27,613 bases of DNA from Rhodobiaceae bacterium UBA7378 (lineage in GTDB: Bacteria > Pseudomonadota > Alphaproteobacteria > RS24), in assembly GCA_002469805.1 (NCBI GenBank), contig DKNW01000105.1, forward strand, positions 6,703 to 34,315. The letters run 5' to 3'. Every line of letters begins with the position of its first letter. The stretch's first letter is position 1. This document shows, piece by piece, positions 15,656 to 22,345 of this stretch. Made by a program: the position numbers and the translations under genes. Under the pieces are notes generated by a model, which was not told the origin of the DNA, ran no database searches, and saw only the letters and a list, made by a program, of their open reading frames with translations.

Positions 15656-17788
15656 ATGTTTGAAATTACACGCGAAGAAATCGATTGGGGCGGTCGTCCG
15701 CTCATTTTGGAAACTGGCCGCATTGCCCGTCAAGCTGACGGGGCCGTGCTTGCAACCTATGGCGAGACAACTGTTCTGGCCACGGTCGTTGCCGAGCGCA
15801 GCGCGAAGCCGGGTCTAGATTTTTTCCCCCTTACTGTCAATTATCAGGAAAAAGCCTATGCTGCGGGTAAAGTCCCCGGCGGCTATTTTAAGCGCGAAGG
15901 GCGCCCAAGCGAGAAAGAAACACTGGTTTCGCGCTTGATCGACCGCCCAATACGCCCGCTGTTTGTCAAAGGTTTTAAAAACGAAACACAAGTCATCGCA
16001 TCTGTGTTGAGCCACGACCTGGAAAACGATCCCGACGTGGTCGCCCTTGTTGCCGTGTCAGCCGCGCTGACTATTTCCGGCGTACCGTTTCGTGGGCCCA
16101 TTGGTGGTGCACGCGTTGGTTATATTGATGGCGAATATGTATTGAACCCGACCATTGACCAGATGGAAGACACAACGCTCGATCTGGTTGTTGCCGGTAC
16201 ATCTGATGCCGTGCTGATGGTGGAATCGGAAGCTGATGAGTTGACCGAAGACGTAATGCTCGGCGCGGTCATGTTCGGCCACACGCACTTCCAGCCGGTT
16301 ATCGAGGCGTGCATCCGTATGGCGGAGAAAGCCGCGAAAGAGCCGCGCGACATGGAAGAAAAAGACGATAGCGAATTGAAATCCCGCATCGAAAGCCTCG
16401 CCAAGTCGGGCCTCGAAGCGGCGTATCAGGAAGCCGACAAGCAAACTCGTCAGGCCGCCATCGCCACTTTGCGCGATACAGTTAAGGCTGAATTGCTGGA
16501 TGACACATCTGGCGATGAAGAGCGCAATGCCGTAGGCGGCGCGTTCAAAGGGCTGGAAAGCGACATTGTTCGCAATGGCATTCTTGATACTGAAAAGCGC
16601 ATTGACGGGCGTGGTCTTGCTGATGTGCGCCCGATTGTATCTGAGGTTAACGTCTTGCCGCGGACACACGGCTCTGCCCTATTCACCCGCGGTGAAACCC
16701 AAGCACTGGTTGTCACCACGCTGGGCACGGGCGATGATGAGCAGTTCGTTGACGCGCTGGAAGGCACGTATAAAGAAAACTTCTTGTTGCACTATAATTT
16801 CCCACCCTTCTCGGTTGGTGAAACGGGTCGTGTCGGGTTTACCGGACGGCGCGAGATCGGCCATGGCAAGCTGGCATGGCGCGCGCTGAAAGCAATGTTG
16901 CCGACGCGCGAAGATTTTCCCTACACGCTGCGGCTGGTATCTGAAATTACGGAATCGAACGGGTCATCTTCCATGGCGACCGTGTGCGGCGCGTCATTGG
17001 CAATGATGGATGCGGGCGTACCTCTGAAAAAGCCGGTGGCGGGTATTGCCATGGGCCTCATCAAGGAAGGCGACCGCTTTGCGGTTCTGTCCGACATTTT
17101 GGGTGACGAAGACCATTTGGGCGATATGGATTTCAAAGTTGCTGGCACGGATGCAGGCATCACCTCGCTGCAGATGGACATTAAAATCACCGGCATCACG
17201 GAAGAGATTATGCAGGTCGCGCTCGACCAGGCTAAAGGCGGCCGAACACATATTCTGGGTGAAATGAGCAAAGCGCTCACCGAAGCTCGCGATGAGATGG
17301 GCGAGTACGCGCCGAAGATCGAAACCATTCAGGTGCCGCAGGATAAAATCCGCGAAGTTATCGGCACGGGTGGCAAGGTTGTCCGCGAGATTGTCGAAAC
17401 GACGGGTGCCAAAATCGATATTGGCGATGACGGTCTCATTAAAGTCGCGTCCAGCGATGGCGATGCCATTAAAGCTGCGCTCGACTTCATCAACTCCATT
17501 GTGGCCGAGCCGGAAGTTGGCGTGATTTACGAAGGCACAGTTGTCAAGGTCATGGACTTTGGCGCGTTTGTGAACTTCTTCGGTAAGCGCGACGGTCTGG
17601 TGCACATCTCGCAGTTGAAAAACGAACGGGTCGCCAACACCTCGGACGTGCTGTCAGAAGGTGACACGGTGAAAGTCAAGCTCATCGGTTTTGATGATCG
17701 TGGCAAGGTGCGCCTATCGATGAAAGTCGTCGATCAGGAAACCGGCGAAGACCTCGAAGGCAAGCCAGCCGAAGAAGCTTCTGAATAA
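15656..17788 (+). CDS. pnp: Polyribonucleotide nucleotidyltransferase (PNPase)
   Basis: Phosphorolytic 3'-5' exoribonuclease and degradosome component. Two RNase PH-like domains frame a helical linker. The first begins LILETGRIARQADGAVLATYGE, shown here only as a landmark near residue 15. The second carries the catalytic region GDMDFKVAGTDAGITSLQMD with its conserved Asp pair. A KH domain (IREVIGTGGKVVREIVETTG) and an S1 domain (GVIYEGTVVKVMDFGAFVNF) complete the 710 residues, normal for the family. The AGGAAA ribosome-binding site lies 4-9 bases before the ATG. It is the last gene of the core run and is followed by a strong terminator. Confidence 0.97.
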   Translation: MFEITREEIDWGGRPLILETGRIARQADGAVLATYGETTVLATVVAERSAKPGLDFFPLTVNYQEKAYAAGKVPGGYFKREGRPSEKETLVSRLIDRPIRPLFVKGFKNETQVIASVLSHDLENDPDVVALVAVSAALTISGVPFRGPIGGARVGYIDGEYVLNPTIDQMEDTTLDLVVAGTSDAVLMVESEADELTEDVMLGAVMFGHTHFQPVIEACIRMAEKAAKEPRDMEEKDDSELKSRIESLAKSGLEAAYQEADKQTRQAAIATLRDTVKAELLDDTSGDEERNAVGGAFKGLESDIVRNGILDTEKRIDGRGLADVRPIVSEVNVLPRTHGSALFTRGETQALVVTTLGTGDDEQFVDALEGTYKENFLLHYNFPPFSVGETGRVGFTGRREIGHGKLAWRALKAMLPTREDFPYTLRLVSEITESNGSSSMATVCGASLAMMDAGVPLKKPVAGIAMGLIKEGDRFAVLSDILGDEDHLGDMDFKVAGTDAGITSLQMDIKITGITEEIMQVALDQAKGGRTHILGEMSKALTEARDEMGEYAPKIETIQVPQDKIREVIGTGGKVVREIVETTGAKIDIGDDGLIKVASSDGDAIKAALDFINSIVAEPEVGVIYEGTVVKVMDFGAFVNFFGKRDGLVHISQLKNERVANTSDVLSEGDTVKVKLIGFDDRGKVRLSMKVVDQETGEDLEGKPAEEASE

Positions 17789-17817
17789 ATCCCAGACTTC
17801 TTTTCGACCATGAAAGG

Positions 17818-17848
17818 CGGTGCTTCCGAAACGGAAGCGCCGTTTTTT
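17818..17848 (+). terminator. Intrinsic terminator after pnp
   Basis: CGGTGCTTCCG, loop AAA, CGGAAGCGCCG: an 11-base-pair stem with one G-U pair (17818-17842), followed by six T residues (17843-17848). It closes the long + strand run. It also touches the 3' end of the opposing gene, but on that strand the following bases are CCTTTC, so termination there would be weaker. Confidence 0.9.
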
Positions 17849-18176
17849 ATTTTCTGGTTTCAACGATAGCGGCCAGCATTTCTGCCACATTTAGTTGCTG
17901 GCTGGTGCCGCGTTTTGCGTAACCCGAATCTTGTGGCGCATAAATCGCGCCCGCGGCGGATAATGTGCCGGCGATATTTACGTCTGGAGAGAGGCTTACT
18001 GAGGACATAGTTTCGAAAGTGTTGAGCGCGTTGGCGCGGTGCTTATTCACAATCGCATTGTGGCGTTCTGCACGATAAATGCCGATTAAAATAATTTCGA
18101 GAAATATCAATATGCCCAGAATGGAGAAGCGCGGTACAAAGTAATTCCAAGCGAAACCCTCTGATTCAGGCACCAA
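17847..18176 (-). CDS. Membrane protein fragment, in frame with the HNH reading frame
   Basis: Unrecognised protein. From a GTG at 18176 it has one clear transmembrane helix (FSILGILIFLEIILIGIY), then a soluble C-terminus. No ribosome-binding site precedes the GTG. Read further upstream, the same frame stays open to 18242 and encodes a second strongly hydrophobic helix (AAGVFGIILFAASLYFY). It is interrupted only by the TAG at 18243-18245, which ends the preceding frame. A two-helix hairpin with the connecting RIELVPESEGFAWNYFVP is a coherent design. The GTG-started form is therefore probably an artefact, and the real protein should include the upstream part (start about 18824, amber inside). 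Either this is a pseudogene tail or the TAG is read through. The 3' end abuts the pnp terminator. Confidence 0.5.
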   Translation of the reverse strand: MVPESEGFAWNYFVPRFSILGILIFLEIILIGIYRAERHNAIVNKHRANALNTFETMSSVSLSPDVNIAGTLSAAGAIYAPQDSGYAKRGTSQQLNVAEMLAAIVETRK

Positions 18177-18242
18177 TTCAATACGGTAAAAATATAAAGA
18201 AGCAGCAAATAGGATTATTCCAAAAACCCCGGCGGCACAAAG

Positions 18243-19049
18243 CTAAATTTTTGATGCCGAGACATGTTTTTTATATTCTTCGTCGAAACCCCGGGCTTTT
18301 ACAGCAACCCCAGTATGTGCCGCCTGAGAGGTAATGTTTTCTGCAGCGTGCATCACCTGTTCATGAATATCATGGACGTCTTCTAGTGTTTTAGTCGCCT
18401 CTTCTTTGATGAGTATCAGGTCTGCTGATTCAGTCTGAGTTGGCGGTGGAGATATGAGCAATAGGTAGGGGGAAAGTTGCTCACTCATCTGATTCATTAT
18501 TTGCGTAAACTGACTTTGACTATGCTCGGCAATTGTGCCTGCGTCCTTTGGATTTAAATCAGGGTTATTAATAACGACTATTTTGTCTCTAATCCCCTCA
18601 ATATGATCCATAAAATTGATACGCGACATCTGGGCCACCTCCTCAACCTCAGGTATATTTAACCGATGAAGAAGAGCTTGAACTTTTTTAAATTTGTCGA
18701 TGGGGCCGGCAAAAGTTTGCCCAAACTTGTCAGAGTGCAACAGTGAGTCTGCGTTTATATTGCGTATCCATTGCACTTTTTCTTCAAGTGTCCCATTTTT
18801 GGGATATTCTTCCAATTCAGCCATTTCTCTGTCTCCTTTTCGTCCCACCCGTTTATCAACTTCTTTTTGCAAGAAGTTACGGATTTGTTTTTTGCTGGTG
18901 TCGTCGGCGAAATGCGCCATGCGGTGATGGTGGGCGCATAAAACTGACAGATTCCAGACGCCATCTTCGGCGCCTTCGCAAAGCGGGATGATATGATGCA
19001 CTTCGATATAGGGTGTGCCGTCTGGCTCGCAGGACGCCGAGCCGCTCAT
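18243..19049 (-). CDS. HNH-motif nuclease domain followed by helical region (possibly degraded)
   Basis: Residues 13-48 carry an HNH motif of the McrA type: YIEVHHIIPL (H18/H19), N33, then LCAHHHRMAHFA (H41/H42, H46), suggesting a DNA-cutting beta-beta-alpha metal fold. The usual CxxC zinc pair ahead of the motif is missing. From about residue 76 the character changes to a helical, Glu/Lys-rich region with no homology I recognise. The ATG at 18824 (MAELEEYPKNG) inside the frame has an ideal AAGGAG 7 bases upstream, so the helical part may be its own gene. The ATG at 19049 has AGGA 8 bases upstream but follows a TAG. The stop is a TAG after SASKI, beyond which the same frame continues into membrane helices. 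The region is AT-richer than its neighbours. Confidence 0.6.
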   Translation of the reverse strand: MSGSASCEPDGTPYIEVHHIIPLCEGAEDGVWNLSVLCAHHHRMAHFADDTSKKQIRNFLQKEVDKRVGRKGDREMAELEEYPKNGTLEEKVQWIRNINADSLLHSDKFGQTFAGPIDKFKKVQALLHRLNIPEVEEVAQMSRINFMDHIEGIRDKIVVINNPDLNPKDAGTIAEHSQSQFTQIMNQMSEQLSPYLLLISPPPTQTESADLILIKEEATKTLEDVHDIHEQVMHAAENITSQAAHTGVAVKARGFDEEYKKHVSASKI

Positions 19050-19131
19050 CTAGAAATTCCTTCAAGGTGAAGGTGCGCGATCCGTGTGCGTTACAAAAAT
19101 CAATTATCTCGGCAATATTTGCTGTTTCCAT
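19039..19131 (-). pseudogene. Possible frameshifted N-terminus of the HNH protein
   Basis: A short reading frame from ATG 19131 encodes METANIAEIIDFC then GSRTFTLKEFLDERL, a plausible folded N-terminus. It runs into arginine-rich, non-protein-like sequence exactly where the HNH frame begins one base out of phase. Removing one base in this overlap would join the two frames into one HNH protein. I infer a frameshift, not two genes. The upstream ATG has no clear ribosome-binding site. The fragment is too short for identification. Confidence 0.35.
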
Positions 19132-19187
19132 GTAGGCATGGCCGTCTCGTCAATTTTTATTGTTTTGAATACGATACGCTAAAACAC

Positions 19188-19235
19188 AGTCGAACGTGAG
19201 TATCTTCAAAGAGAGTCGAATTTGAGTCTATAAAG
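19188..19235. repeat. Tandem imperfect repeat between the HNH locus and fabB
   Basis: Two copies of AGTCGAA-NN-TGAGT followed by an AT-rich, AAAG-ending tail (19188-19211 and 19214-19235), with a period of 26 bases. They lie upstream of the HNH locus and downstream of fabB. They could be a regulator-binding site for the accessory gene. No protein can be named. Confidence 0.4.
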
Positions 19236-19261
19236 CTGGTATTGGTTTGCAGAAAAAGCGA

Positions 19262-20473
19262 CTAAACGCGACGCATCACTAGTGAGCCATTGGTGCCGCC
19301 AAAGCCGAACGAGTTTGATATCGCGCAGTTAATGCCCGCATTATCGCGGCGCTCGCGCATGATGGGCATGTCGGCGAAGTCTGGGTCCAGCTCTTCGATG
19401 TGGGCCGAGGCCGCGATGAAATCGCCCTGCATCATCAGCAATGTATAGATGGCTTCCTGCGCGCCAGCCGCACCCAGCGAATGGCCGGTGAGCGACTTTG
19501 TGGCGGAAATTGGCGGGCAGTCGCTACCGAATACTTCGCGCAGGGCTTCAATTTCGCGAATATCGCCGATCGGCGTTGAGGTGGCGTGCGGGTTGATGTA
19601 ATCAACCGGGCAATCAAGGTCTTTCATGGCCAGTCGCATGCAGCGCACCGCGCCTTCGCCCGAGGGCTGCACCATGTCGTGCCCGTCTGAGGTGGCGCCA
19701 TAGCCCACGATTTCTGCGTAAATTTTGGCGCCGCGTTTTTTCGCGCGCTCCATTTCTTCCAGCACGAGCACGCCCGCGCCGCCAGCAATGACAAAGCCAT
19801 CACGGTTAACATCATAGGCGCGGCTTGCCACGCCCGGCGTGTCGTTATAGCCCGACGACATGGCACCCATGGCGTCGAACAGCACGGATAATGCCCAGTC
19901 CAGTTCTTCGCCGCCGCCAGCAAAGACAATGTCTTGCTTGCCCCATTGGATCATTTCCGCCCCATTGCCGATGCAATGCGTGGAAGTGGCACAGGCCGAC
20001 GAGATGGAATAATTGACGCCCTTAATGGCGAACGGCGTTGCCAGCGTTGCTGAGTTTGTCGACGACATGCATTTGGGCACGGCAAAAGGGCCAACCCGCT
20101 TGGGACCGGAATTGCGCGTGGTGTCGGCCGCGGTGATGAGCGCATGCGTGCTGGGGCCGCCCGACCCCATAATAATGCCAGTCATGGGGTTGGAAACATC
20201 GTCCAATTCGAGGCCGGAATCGGCAATAGCCTGTTCCATCGCCACATAATTCCAGGCCGCGCCTTCGCCCATAAAGCGCCGAACGCGCTTATCGACAGCG
20301 GCTTCCACGTCGAGGGTCGGGCGTCCGGCAACTTGACTGCGAAAGCCTTTGTCGATCTGGTCGGCTTCAGCGCGAATACCCGAACGTCCTTCGGCAAGGC
20401 TCGCGGACACTTCCTGCGCGTTATTGCCGATGCTTGATACGATGCCCATACCGGTGATTGCGACGCGTCTCAT
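19262..20473 (-). CDS. fabB: 3-oxoacyl-[ACP] synthase I (FabB)
   Basis: Beta-ketoacyl-ACP synthase that elongates the cis-unsaturated intermediates made by FabA. The catalytic Cys-His-His triad is C161 (SSACATSTHCIG), H296 (NPHATSTPIGD) and H331 (KSLTGHSLGAAGAQE). The C-terminal glycine-rich FGFGGTNGSLV is intact. At 403 residues it matches the family. The ATG at 20473 is chosen because GGAG lies 7 bases upstream and the protein begins MRRVAITGMG; the TTG 12 bases further up is not needed. It follows fabA by 48 bases on the same strand, so the two form an operon. I see no intrinsic terminator after it. Confidence 0.96.
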   Translation of the reverse strand: MRRVAITGMGIVSSIGNNAQEVSASLAEGRSGIRAEADQIDKGFRSQVAGRPTLDVEAAVDKRVRRFMGEGAAWNYVAMEQAIADSGLELDDVSNPMTGIIMGSGGPSTHALITAADTTRNSGPKRVGPFAVPKCMSSTNSATLATPFAIKGVNYSISSACATSTHCIGNGAEMIQWGKQDIVFAGGGEELDWALSVLFDAMGAMSSGYNDTPGVASRAYDVNRDGFVIAGGAGVLVLEEMERAKKRGAKIYAEIVGYGATSDGHDMVQPSGEGAVRCMRLAMKDLDCPVDYINPHATSTPIGDIREIEALREVFGSDCPPISATKSLTGHSLGAAGAQEAIYTLLMMQGDFIAASAHIEELDPDFADMPIMRERRDNAGINCAISNSFGFGGTNGSLVMRRV

Positions 20474-20521
20474 GGTTTTCTCCAAATAATTTGCCGGATT
20501 AAATTTGCTTACGTGTTCCGG

Positions 20522-21034
20522 CTACATCTGTTCAGGCAAGAATAGGCCAACGCGCAGGTCTTCCGCGCTATAAATCTGCTCGCCATCGGCCAGCAGGCGG
20601 GCATTGGCAATGCCCATAGTCAGGCGACCCGTCATCACGCGGCGCATATCAAGCTGATATTCGACTAGTGAAACATCCTGCAACACCTGGCCGGTAAATT
20701 TTACTGCGCCTGCGCCTAGCGCGCGCCCACGCCCGGGATTGCCCAGCCAGCCCAAATAAAAGCCGATGAGCTGCCACATGGCGTCTAGCCCCAAACAGCC
20801 TGGCATAACGGGGTCTGTTTTAAAATGGCAGTCGAAAAACCACAGCTCCGGTTTTATATCAAGTTCGGCGCGGATTTCGCCCTTGTCATTAGCCCCGCCA
20901 GTTTCCGAAATATGGGTAATGCGGTCAAACATCAGCATTGGTGGCGCGGGTAGCCGCGCATTGCCTTCGCCGAACAGGTCGCCATTAGTACACGAAATTA
21001 ACTCATCATACGAATAGTTGGCCTTGCGTGTCAT
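20522..21034 (-). CDS. fabA: 3-hydroxydecanoyl-[ACP] dehydratase/isomerase (FabA)
   Basis: Bifunctional dehydratase/isomerase that introduces the cis double bond at the C10 stage of fatty-acid synthesis. The active-site residues align even in number with E. coli FabA: H70 in FFDCHFKTDPVMPGCLG and D84 in LDAMWQLIGFYLGW. At 170 residues the length is nearly the same as the 172-residue E. coli enzyme. The ATG at 21034 has a strong GGGAGG 7 bases upstream; the longer frame to 21067 lacks this. First gene of the fabA-fabB operon, divergent from irr, so its promoter shares the 21035-21174 spacer with the Irr-box-like element. Confidence 0.96.
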   Translation of the reverse strand: MTRKANYSYDELISCTNGDLFGEGNARLPAPPMLMFDRITHISETGGANDKGEIRAELDIKPELWFFDCHFKTDPVMPGCLGLDAMWQLIGFYLGWLGNPGRGRALGAGAVKFTGQVLQDVSLVEYQLDMRRVMTGRLTMGIANARLLADGEQIYSAEDLRVGLFLPEQM

Positions 21035-21099
21035 ATACAACCTCCCAAGTGACGCAAAACCTAACATGGTGGCTCAAAGAGAGGAAGGTTTATTGCGAC

Positions 21100-21128
21100 T
21101 TGACAGTTTTGTTACGATCGACTATCAA
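21100..21128 (+). promoter_or_regulatory. Predicted promoter for irr
   Basis: TTGACA (21100-21105), exactly the consensus -35, a 17-base spacer, then TATCAA (21123-21128). Transcription would begin near 21135, inside the Irr-box-like element and about 40 bases before the ATG at 21175. Confidence 0.6.
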
Positions 21129-21145
21129 ATTAGAATGATTACAAT
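21129..21145. promoter_or_regulatory. Irr-box-like (iron control) element at the irr start site
   Basis: ATTAGAATGATTACAAT immediately follows the predicted irr -10. The left half TTAGAA is identical to the perfect box at 21640-21654; the right half is TTACAA instead of TTCTAA. Binding here would block the irr promoter, suggesting autoregulation. It is also within reach of the divergent fabA promoter. Confidence 0.5.
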
Positions 21146-21174
21146 TAGCAGTGATCCAAGATGAAGCTTTTATC

Positions 21175-21603
21175 ATGAATATAGACGCGTTAACCACGGC
21201 CCAGATTGAACACCTTAGCGATAAATTGCGGGCGGCCGGTCTCCGGTCAACCAAGCCGCGTTTGGCGCTCGCGCATTTGCTGTTTGGCAAGGGTGATCGC
21301 CACGTTACGGCTGAAAGCCTTTATGAAGAGGCGCGCGCGTTTAATCTGTCTGTGTCGCAAGCGACTATTTATAACACGCTTAATCAGTTTCTCGATGCTG
21401 GCCTCCTACGCGAGGTTATTGTTGATCACGCGCGAAGCTATTTCGACACAAATGTGTCAAATCATCACCATTTCTTTATTGAAGGTGAAACACGTTTGAT
21501 TGACATCCCGCTCGACCAGGTATCGCTGAAAGCCGTGCCCGATGCGCCGGAAGGCTATGAGTTAAGCGGCGTCGACGTGGTCATTCGGCTGAACGCGCGC
21601 TGA
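21175..21603 (+). CDS. irr: Iron response regulator Irr (Fur family)
   Basis: Alphaproteobacterial Fur-family regulator that binds iron control elements when iron/heme is scarce and is inactivated or degraded on sensing heme. The winged-helix DNA-binding half reads AAGLRSTKPRLALAHLLFG, then DRHVTAESLYEEA and SQATIYNTLNQFLDAGLLRE. The dimerisation half contains HHH at residues 97-99 (SNHHHFFIEGE), the heme-binding motif of Irr proteins. The N-terminal GCPWHD-type heme motif of Bradyrhizobium Irr is absent, as in many homologues. I take the ATG at 21175 (142 residues); a GTG at 21151 adds eight residues. The perfect Irr box just downstream indicates the neighbouring cassette as a target. Confidence 0.93.
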   Translation: MNIDALTTAQIEHLSDKLRAAGLRSTKPRLALAHLLFGKGDRHVTAESLYEEARAFNLSVSQATIYNTLNQFLDAGLLREVIVDHARSYFDTNVSNHHHFFIEGETRLIDIPLDQVSLKAVPDAPEGYELSGVDVVIRLNAR

Positions 21604-21626
21604 TTTATCTGGCGATTTGGCAGCTC

Positions 21627-21654
21627 TTCTAATTTTTTATTAGAATAATTCTAA
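21627..21654. promoter_or_regulatory. Irr box (iron control element) upstream of the rubrerythrin cassette
   Basis: TTAGAA-TAA-TTCTAA (21640-21654) is a perfect inverted repeat and matches the known iron control element pattern. A further half-site TTCTAAT lies at 21627-21633, forming a second inverted repeat with ATTAGAA (21639-21645) around a T5 spacer. The box ends 5 bases before the -35 at 21660, centred near -48 relative to the predicted start. Irr could therefore repress or activate from here. Confidence 0.75.
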
Positions 21655-21659
21655 AAAAC

Positions 21660-21688
21660 TTGACATCCATATGAGACCGCCCTATGTT
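21660..21688 (+). promoter_or_regulatory. Predicted sigma-70 promoter of the rubrerythrin cassette
   Basis: Consensus TTGACA (21660-21665), a 17-base spacer, and TATGTT (21683-21688). Transcription would start around 21691-21696, giving a leader of about 90 bases. The Irr box sits just upstream. Confidence 0.7.
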
Positions 21689-21690
21689 CT

Positions 21691-21720
21691 GTACAGGTAG
21701 GGAACACCTTCTGCCTGTGC
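21691..21720 (+). repeat. 5'-terminal hairpin of the rubrerythrin transcript
   Basis: GTACAGGTAG (21691-21700), a 10-base loop, and CTGCCTGTGC (21711-21720) pair over 10 bases with two G-U pairs. The stem begins at or within a few bases of the predicted transcription start. A 5'-terminal stem commonly protects mRNA. No T-run follows, so it is not a terminator. Confidence 0.45.
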
Positions 21721-21783
21721 TGGCCTTCCGTGTTTTAGGGGGCTGTCATTAATCGAAAAAACAATCTAAATGAGGAGACATGC

Positions 21784-22200
21784 ATGTCGCTCGCATCATC
21801 AAAAACCCTTGAGAATCTCAAGGATGCATTTGCCGGCGAAAGCCAGGCAAACCGCCGTTATCTCTACTTCGCGCAAAAAGCGGATGTCGAAGGATATAAC
21901 GATGTTGCTACGGTTTTCCGTTCAACAGCAGAAGGCGAAACAGGTCACGCACACGGCCATCTCGAGTTTCTCGAGGAAGTCGGTGATCCAGCAACCGGTG
22001 AGCCTATTGGTTCAACAGCCGAGAATCTGAAAGCCGCCATTGTAGGTGAAACGCACGAATATACGGATATGTATCCGGGTATGGCGCGTACAGCCCGTGA
22101 AGAAGGCTTCGACGAGATTGCAGACTGGTTCGAAACACTGGCAAAAGCGGAAAAATCGCATGCCGGTCGCTTCCAGAAAGCTCTGGATACGATGGACTAA
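21784..22200 (+). CDS. Rubrerythrin (diiron domain only)
   Basis: Cytoplasmic ferritin-like diiron protein; family members reduce hydrogen peroxide using electrons from rubredoxin-type or other donors. The 138 residues contain the four-helix diiron ligand set: GESQANRRYLYFAQKA (E19), EGETGHAHGH (E52, H55), GETHEYTDMYPGMA, and KAEKSHAGRF. The C-terminal rubredoxin domain of classical rubrerythrin is absent, so electrons must come from another protein. The following iron-sulfur protein is the obvious candidate by position. AGGAG lies 6 bases before the ATG. First gene of the cassette under the Irr box. Confidence 0.93.
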   Translation: MSLASSKTLENLKDAFAGESQANRRYLYFAQKADVEGYNDVATVFRSTAEGETGHAHGHLEFLEEVGDPATGEPIGSTAENLKAAIVGETHEYTDMYPGMARTAREEGFDEIADWFETLAKAEKSHAGRFQKALDTMD

Positions 22201-22210
22201 GCATTTACAG

Positions 22211-22240
22211 ACGACCCGGTGGCGTGCGCTGCCGGGTCGT
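22211..22240 (+). repeat. Hairpin between rubrerythrin and the iron-sulfur gene
   Basis: ACGACCCGG (22211-22219) and CCGGGTCGT (22232-22240) form a perfect 9-base-pair stem with a 12-base loop, 10 bases after the rubrerythrin stop. Only two T residues follow before GACG. It may be a partial terminator or a stabiliser that makes the first gene more abundant than the next two. Confidence 0.5.
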
Positions 22241-22345
22241 TTGACGCCGGTGCCACTATAGGTTGAAGACAACTCATTAAAGCACATACAGGTTTCCGGC
22301 ACGCCAGACCCCCACGATCTGGCCTTAAATATCAGAGGAAAAACG

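Noticed and set aside
16058..16669. 203-codon - strand frame opposite pnp
   Set aside because: Antisense to conserved PNPase; no recognisable motif.
18694..18991. Short + strand frames in the accessory patch
   Set aside because: They lie opposite the HNH/helical frame, lack ribosome-binding sites and have no coherent hydrophobic or domain pattern.
17847..19131. Mobile element or homing endonuclease suggested by the HNH motif
   Set aside because: No transposase, intron or intein features, no terminal inverted repeats and no target duplication seen; only an AT bias and an HNH motif.
21639..21645. Irr-box hairpin as an intrinsic terminator for irr
   Set aside because: The stem TTCTAAT-T5-ATTAGAA is AT-only and is not followed by a T-run, so an operator role is far more likely.
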